A stretch of 64,000 bases of DNA from Ailanthus altissimus (Eukaryota > Streptophyta > Magnoliopsida > Sapindales > Simaroubaceae). The notes under the pieces were generated by a model, which saw only the letters and a program-made list of their open reading frames with translations, was not told the origin of the DNA and ran no database searches. The translations under genes and the position numbers were made by a program. Every line of letters begins with the position of its first letter. Within the stretch, counting starts at the first letter, position 1. Below, in pieces: positions 59,305-64,000 of the stretch. Location of the stretch: assembly GCA_946807835.1 (NCBI GenBank), contig OX327690.1, forward strand, positions 15,534,501 to 15,598,500. The letters are read 5' to 3'.

Positions 59305-60862
59305 TGATGAACACATGAAAATGCATGTTGTTAAGAGATTCAATCACCATTTAATGTCACTAATTTTAGTGTTTTCTGTATTTTTAGATTGAAATAAAGT
59401 GTTCTCCTTAAATTGTGATTAATGAATGTTATTTGGACAAGTTTAGGTAAACTGGACATAACTCTCAATGTAGAAATCAAAATGAAGAAATTCTTGAACT
59501 TGGTGCAACATGACTCAATCTTACACAAATTTGAAGAATAGTGGAAAAGCCAAATCCAACATGTTATGGGCCAAAAATTGAGATACAACAAAATCGGACT
59601 ACAACTCTTACCCAGCTTGACCCAATTCACGTATTTGGACCGTATCTCACAAAATACGTACTCAATTGGTATAATTCTTGAAGCTGTGAATTTCTTACTT
59701 TACTATCAACAACTCGTATGTTTATTGTAAAGTCCAAATCAGCCGTTATCATGGACCAAATCGCATTGCAAGTGGGTAAAATGGTTGTTGGCCGAATTCT
59801 GATGTATCTTTGGAATTTTGCTCATATCTCATTGGATACTCATCCAATTTGCATGAAATCAGTGCCTATGGAAAGAAGAGTCAAAATTCTACAACTTTCA
59901 TGTCGGCTGCAGAAGCTGAATTAATCATTTACATTATCAAAAATGTGCTGCAAGTGGATACACGAGTTATTGGCTTAAAACTATTGAAGATTGATGTCAT
60001 CCATGACATATGTCCATTCATTGCCTATATAAGGAGACCCTTAGGACCTTTTTAATAGATAAAAATTTCTCTCTTCTTTTATTCTCATTAACATGTATTG
60101 TAATTTAGGCTAGAGTTCCTAGCAAGGCTAAGAGATGAACTTTTATGTGTAGTAAATCTACTTCCATGCTTTGATTCGGTGTCAAGAGCTATAAATGTTG
60201 TAAGTTTGATTTTGATTAAACTCTTATCTATTTTATTTTCTATAATCCAGAGGTTATAATTCTCATGTCTCATATATGTTCAGTCATGCTTTTCTTATGT
60301 GATTCATGTTGATTTATAATTGTTACTGGTTATATTGTTTTATATGTTAATCTTTTACTGCAGTATTGTCAATTTGATATATTGTCGATCTTGGATAACA
60401 TGTAAGGGCAATAAATGTTTGATATTCAAGTTAATCTTTTACTGCAATATTGTCAAAATGATATATTGTCGATCTTAGATAACTTGTATAAATAACATGA
60501 TGTGTGTTAATGCTTGCAAAGAGTTTAACTAAATCAAATACATGTGTTATCAAATGTGCTATATATTACATACCTTCCGATTGATTGTTTGGGATGTGAA
60601 ACTTTCAGTTGAGTTATAAATATCGAATCAAAGTATAGAGTAGATTTATAAAGCATAATTGTGATTCTCAAAGCCTTGCTTAAATCATCATAAAACATTT
60701 TCCTCAATTCATAGACAATTCTATCTCATCCGTTTAAATCAATTAACCCTTTGCTACTGCTTTAATATTTTACTTCACTAACCTATTTTGCCAAGAGCTT
60801 CCTCGTGGGATCGACACCTCAATCTATACTGCGATAGCCGCGTTATATTTTGAGCGTAAACA
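59305..60862 (+). repeat. 3' LTR of the Athila-type element
   Basis: Same length as the 5' LTR with an exact 8400-bp offset and no indels. All 13 differences lie in the first 619 bp; the remaining 939 bp are identical to the 5' LTR. Confidence 0.95.
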
Positions 60863-61021
60863 ACCATGTTAATAACCATAAAATTACTTATTATGAGATC
60901 TAAAGGATGATTCTTCTTAACCTTTAATTATGGTTATTTTTTGAGTAGGTCGTTGATAATTGTTTAATATTTCATAAGAATTTCAAAATACACAAATATA
61001 AAAAGTTGTGACTTTTCATAT

Positions 61022-61169
61022 GGTTGTATCATTTCATATTAATTATGAAATAATATAACCATTGAAGACACCAATTGATTTGAAAGTGATGATGATTCAC
61101 TTAGAATCATTGAGTTGTGACCTTTTATACGGTTGTATCATTTCATATTTAGTATGAAAGGATACAACC
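61022..61169. repeat. Tandem pair of hairpins (109-bp period)
   Basis: GGTTGTATCATTTCATA at 61022-61038 faces TATGAAATAATATAACC at 61044-61060. The same left arm recurs at 61131-61147 and faces TATGAAAGGATACAACC at 61153-61169. Surrounding sequence (GTTGTGACTTTTCATA, AAAGACACCA) is also duplicated. It may be part of a MITE or LTR. Confidence 0.75.
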
Positions 61170-61249
61170 ATTAAAGACACCATTTAATTTGAAAATGGTG
61201 ATGGTTTATTTAGAACCACTGATCAAATTTAAATTTGATTTAACAATCA

Positions 61250-62000
61250 TAAATCAAGAGGTGTATATGGAGGGCTATGTCCTAAATGAAATAGTACTTG
61301 TCGCTTATAAATATGTGTTGATACCATAAAATATAAAAAGGAGAATATTGTGCATAAGAATATGTAAGAGAGTGTACAAGAGAGCATAATGGTGCATATG
61401 TACATAAGAGAGCACAATAGGGTAAGAGAGAATACAATAATGCACAATATAAGGATATAATGCCACCAAAGTTGTTCTAGGGTTCTGTATCGTGGGAGTG
61501 CACCCAAACAGAACCAAAGCCACTGAATGCTGGGGTTAGAACTGCCAAACAGCTTGATTGCACTAGAACATTGTCCTTGAGGGGCGAAATCTATCCTTAA
61601 GTACAATGTACTTTTACATTCCTTGGCTCCTTATCTGTTGTGTGCAAGATCTATGTTTGTGTAGCATCCATCAACATACTCTAATTTTTTTTAACAATAA
61701 TGACTATTAGAAGAGTATCCTTGTTATAAGTGGAATCAGTTTGTTGCTAATCTAATGTTGTAACATAACATTCCTTTATTTCAACCTTTCTGATTACCTA
61801 GTTTTGTGGGAGTTGTTATAATATTGTTTTGTTCAACACCTATATTAACAATACTAGTCAGATTCTTATCCTCAAGTGATCAAACTTTGATGCCATATTT
61901 CTATTTAATCATAAGTGGTCTTGTGATAAGTGTGTAAATGTACCAATATATATATAATTATTAGAAGATGTAGAGCATTCCAACACATAATTTCCTAGTT
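61250..62000. other. Unassigned repeat-like sequence
   Basis: The minus-strand ORF 61247-61606 (119 codons) lacks a domain I know. The plus strand shows repeated AAGAGAG/GCACAATA words at 61350-61450. This is probably interior or LTR sequence of a copia element, but unproven. Confidence 0.3.
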
Positions 62001-62830
62001 TGTCCATCACTTGGTATTTTTCATGTGTAAAATTAACTACAAGGTCTTGATTTTAAATTTGTCTTGTTAGTGAAAACACTTACACACACAAGTATAATAA
62101 TGCAACAAATAAAATAAATGAGAGTTGAGAAGGGAATCAGAAGAAAACACACATAATGATTTACGTGGTTTGATAATTACTCACATCCATGACAAATCAA
62201 GATCTCGATTCTTTTATTGAATCAACAAGAATTCACAAAGAACTCTTAGAAAGAACTCAAAAAAAATACTTTCTCTCTCTAAAAGATATTACAATAATTG
62301 CTCTCTTAATTGTGTGTAGTGTTGTTATGATCTGTTGTGATACTTTCTCAAACTAAAATTAAGACTCTTATATAGTCTATACATCATAACTTAATCCAAA
62401 TACCATTTAGAATAAAATATGGTATTTAAACCAATATAGGAGTCTTCTTATTTTCAGAACAGATCACATTAACACTAGGGTGTTAATTTTTTAACACTAG
62501 AGAATTGTACCAAGTCACAGCAACGCTAGGGCATTGCTTCTTAATATTAAGGCGCTGTTTAGAACACTAGGGCGTTCTCTATATAGCTCTCTTATGCCAC
62601 TTACTAGAATTTGCGTGGTAGTGTTCTCACTTTGAACGCTGCCACGTTCACTCATTGAAGTATCTTTAAAATTTGAGTCTTTACACTTTCACTTTGCATC
62701 TCCTTTATATTAGCTTGACTCTAACTCGTTTCCAATATGATTTTTAATTATGTTATCATAAATTCCCTCATTGATTCAAAATCGTCCAAGAAGCTTTCAA
62801 GATTTTTTATTTTTGCATCATTGTTACCTT
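62001..62830 (-). repeat. Probable copia 3' region/LTR with hairpin motifs
   Basis: It lies directly downstream, in minus sense, of the copia RNase H end. It has a TATATAGAGAACGCC-type motif. Three motifs with complementary arms around CCTA lie at 62466-62578. LTR borders could not be fixed. Confidence 0.45.
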
Positions 62831-62834
62831 CACA

Positions 62835-63390
62835 TAATAGTGACTTTTGTTAAGTCATTGTATTGGAAAAACTTAACCAAAGGTAGTGGCTGAGTTAACA
62901 TATCAATGGAATTTTCAGACGACTAAATTTTTATTAGACTAATCTCGGTACTTTGAACTATCTCTTTAATGAAATAGAGTTATACATCAATGTGTAGATT
63001 CTTTTTAACCATACGTTCTCCTTTATAGCTTTACCCACAACTATATATTCTATTTTCGTGGTTAATAGTGCCACCACGTGCTGTGAACTCGACCTCTAAC
63101 ATACACTACACCTAAACACTATGAATACATACCCAGTCAATGACATTCTCTTGTCGAAGTCACCCACATAATCTGAGCCGATGTATTCTCTTACCATTTT
63201 ACCCTTATTTTTTTGCCTTTTTGTCTAGCAAACCTTGCTCTGACGTTCCCTTGAGATATCTCAAAATCTATTTTACTGCAATTTAGTGATCTGTCTCTAG
63301 ATCCATGTATCTACTCACAACTCTCAAGGCATAGGCTATGTCCAGTCTTGTAGAAACTATCTCATGCATAATACTCTCAACAATGTTAAT
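62835..63390 (-). pseudogene. Copia reverse transcriptase C-terminus and RNase H remnant
   Basis: Minus strand from about 63380: DIAYALRVVSRYM-like, then ILRYLKGTSEQGL, REYIGSDYVGDFDKRMSLTG, YVFIVF, then an EYI-VG--IKE block and at the end FIKEIVQSTEISLIKI, SSENSIDMLTQPLP. This is the order of the copia RNase H (GSDYVGDFDKR carries the catalytic Asp region). Stops and shifts are frequent. Known role: RNA removal during reverse transcription. It is non-functional. An LTR of another element begins at 63397, cutting off the upstream pol. Confidence 0.8.
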
Positions 63391-63396
63391 ATATGT

Positions 63397-64000
63397 TGTC
63401 ACGCCTTAGACCCAAAAGATCTTACACACGACATAACTTACACTCATTCAATAATATGCACTCATAATTAATATTGCGTAAAATTTTAAACTTAAATTCA
63501 ACATAGGAATCCTTAGCAAGTTGCTAGTAATTTCAACACAAAGTTCCACTCATAACCATACTTGGTGAAACATAAACCAAATACAACCACATCTAATAAA
63601 ATAATACATAAGTATTTATTTAATAGGGACAAATCAAATATCTTAAACTACGTGTCCACAAATGAAACACTTAGCAACCTAGCAACTTAAAGAACCCAAG
63701 GGACAACAGAAGTCTTACCAAATCTGCTAAGTACACATGTACTTTATTTACCTGAAATCACCATAAACTATAATGAGTATGAAACTCAGTAAGCATACTA
63801 GTTTTTCATATATCAAAATACAAATACATATATTTACACAATGCAATGTATGATATGCCGTGATAAATTAAAATTATAATCTTATCAAATCACATGTCAG
63901 GTAAGCGCTTACACATTCTTTCAAAATATAGAATAGGAATACATCACTCAATTATTACTTAGTAGGACTTTCATATCACATATTACATAATGAGCCAAAT
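63397..64000. mobile_element. LTR of another retrotransposon, cut by window end
   Basis: It starts TGTCACGCCTTAGACCC, a terminus common in plant gypsy LTRs of the Tekay/Del kind, and includes ATGAAACTCAGTAAGCATAC near 63780. It interrupts the copia pol remnant. The second end lies outside the window. Confidence 0.5.

Larger units (their letters stand above)
50905..60862 (+). mobile_element. Athila-type Ty3-gypsy element, nonautonomous, carrying foreign ORFs
   Basis: Two 1558-bp LTRs flank a tRNA-Asp primer site, a repeat-rich leader, gag-protease, the integrase C-terminus, a cysteine-rich ORF, a LOG ORF, and a purine-rich tract before the 3' LTR. By eye the LTRs differ at 13 positions (about 99.2% identity). 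Flanking pentamers are attat and accat (3 of 5), so a clean target duplication is not seen. RT, RNase H and most of integrase are deleted, so transposition must have used enzymes supplied in trans. The assignment to Athila rests on the primer site, the gag and protease sequence and the post-pol GTTTGGGGGGAG region. Confidence 0.9.

Noticed and set aside
50900..60867. Clean 5-bp target duplication of the Athila-type element
   Set aside because: attat against accat agree at only 3 of 5, so I did not call a duplication.

Overview
The window is nuclear DNA of a flowering plant, probably a eudicot. The evidence is an intron-bearing class III HD-ZIP gene with GT-AG introns, AT-rich intergenic DNA, and nested Ty3-gypsy, Ty1-copia, Mutator-like and hAT-like elements. 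I cannot name the species. Only one clearly functional host gene is visible: the 3' two-thirds of a PHABULOSA/PHAVOLUTA (ATHB-14/ATHB-9) type transcription factor at 97-3183. Almost everything else is transposon-derived.

Layout. 4318-22174 is one degenerate gag-bearing LTR element. Three minus-strand solo LTRs sit in its interior (5526-7073, 8587-9959, 10060-11357). Its 3' LTR is spread over 10.5 kb by a possible organelle-DNA insertion (11749-13485) and a hAT-like composite (13798-21444). That composite holds a gypsy pol fragment and another solo LTR, itself interrupted by a 2.1-kb TG...CA unit. 22606-23573 is a Mutator-type MITE with a 9-bp target duplication. 23785-33529 is a Mutator-like element (MULE) with long terminal inverted repeats, a 9-bp target duplication, a broken MURA transposase interrupted by a solo LTR, and an antisense C48/Ulp1-type accessory gene whose catalytic Cys codon reads Tyr. 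33938-39480 has a third copy of the first LTR family and a copia gag-protease remnant split by a solo LTR. 39813-41428 and 43275-44010 are two hAT-like elements of one family in opposite orientation. 44011-50900 is mostly low-copy AT-rich DNA with a tRNA-Trp-like pseudogene and a 528-bp tandem duplication. 50905-60862 is a structurally complete Athila-type Ty3-gypsy element with LTRs about 99% identical. 61000-64000 holds minus-strand copia pol and LTR sequence and the start of another LTR.

The most unusual unit is the Athila-type element. It has lost RT, RNase H and most of integrase, leaving gag-protease joined in frame to the integrase C-terminus. Where an autonomous relative could carry an env-like ORF it carries two other coding blocks in the same sense. 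One is a basic, cysteine-rich ORF resembling the nucleic-acid-binding proteins of carlavirus-like plant RNA viruses (56430-56978). The other is a full-length, uninterrupted copy of a LONELY GUY (LOG) cytokinin-activating enzyme ORF (57293-57940). Both stay in one frame with only nonsense changes. The 5' leader of the same element contains six spaced 16-nt motifs whose predicted stems show compensatory changes. The young LTRs show that this defective element moved recently and must have used another element's enzymes.
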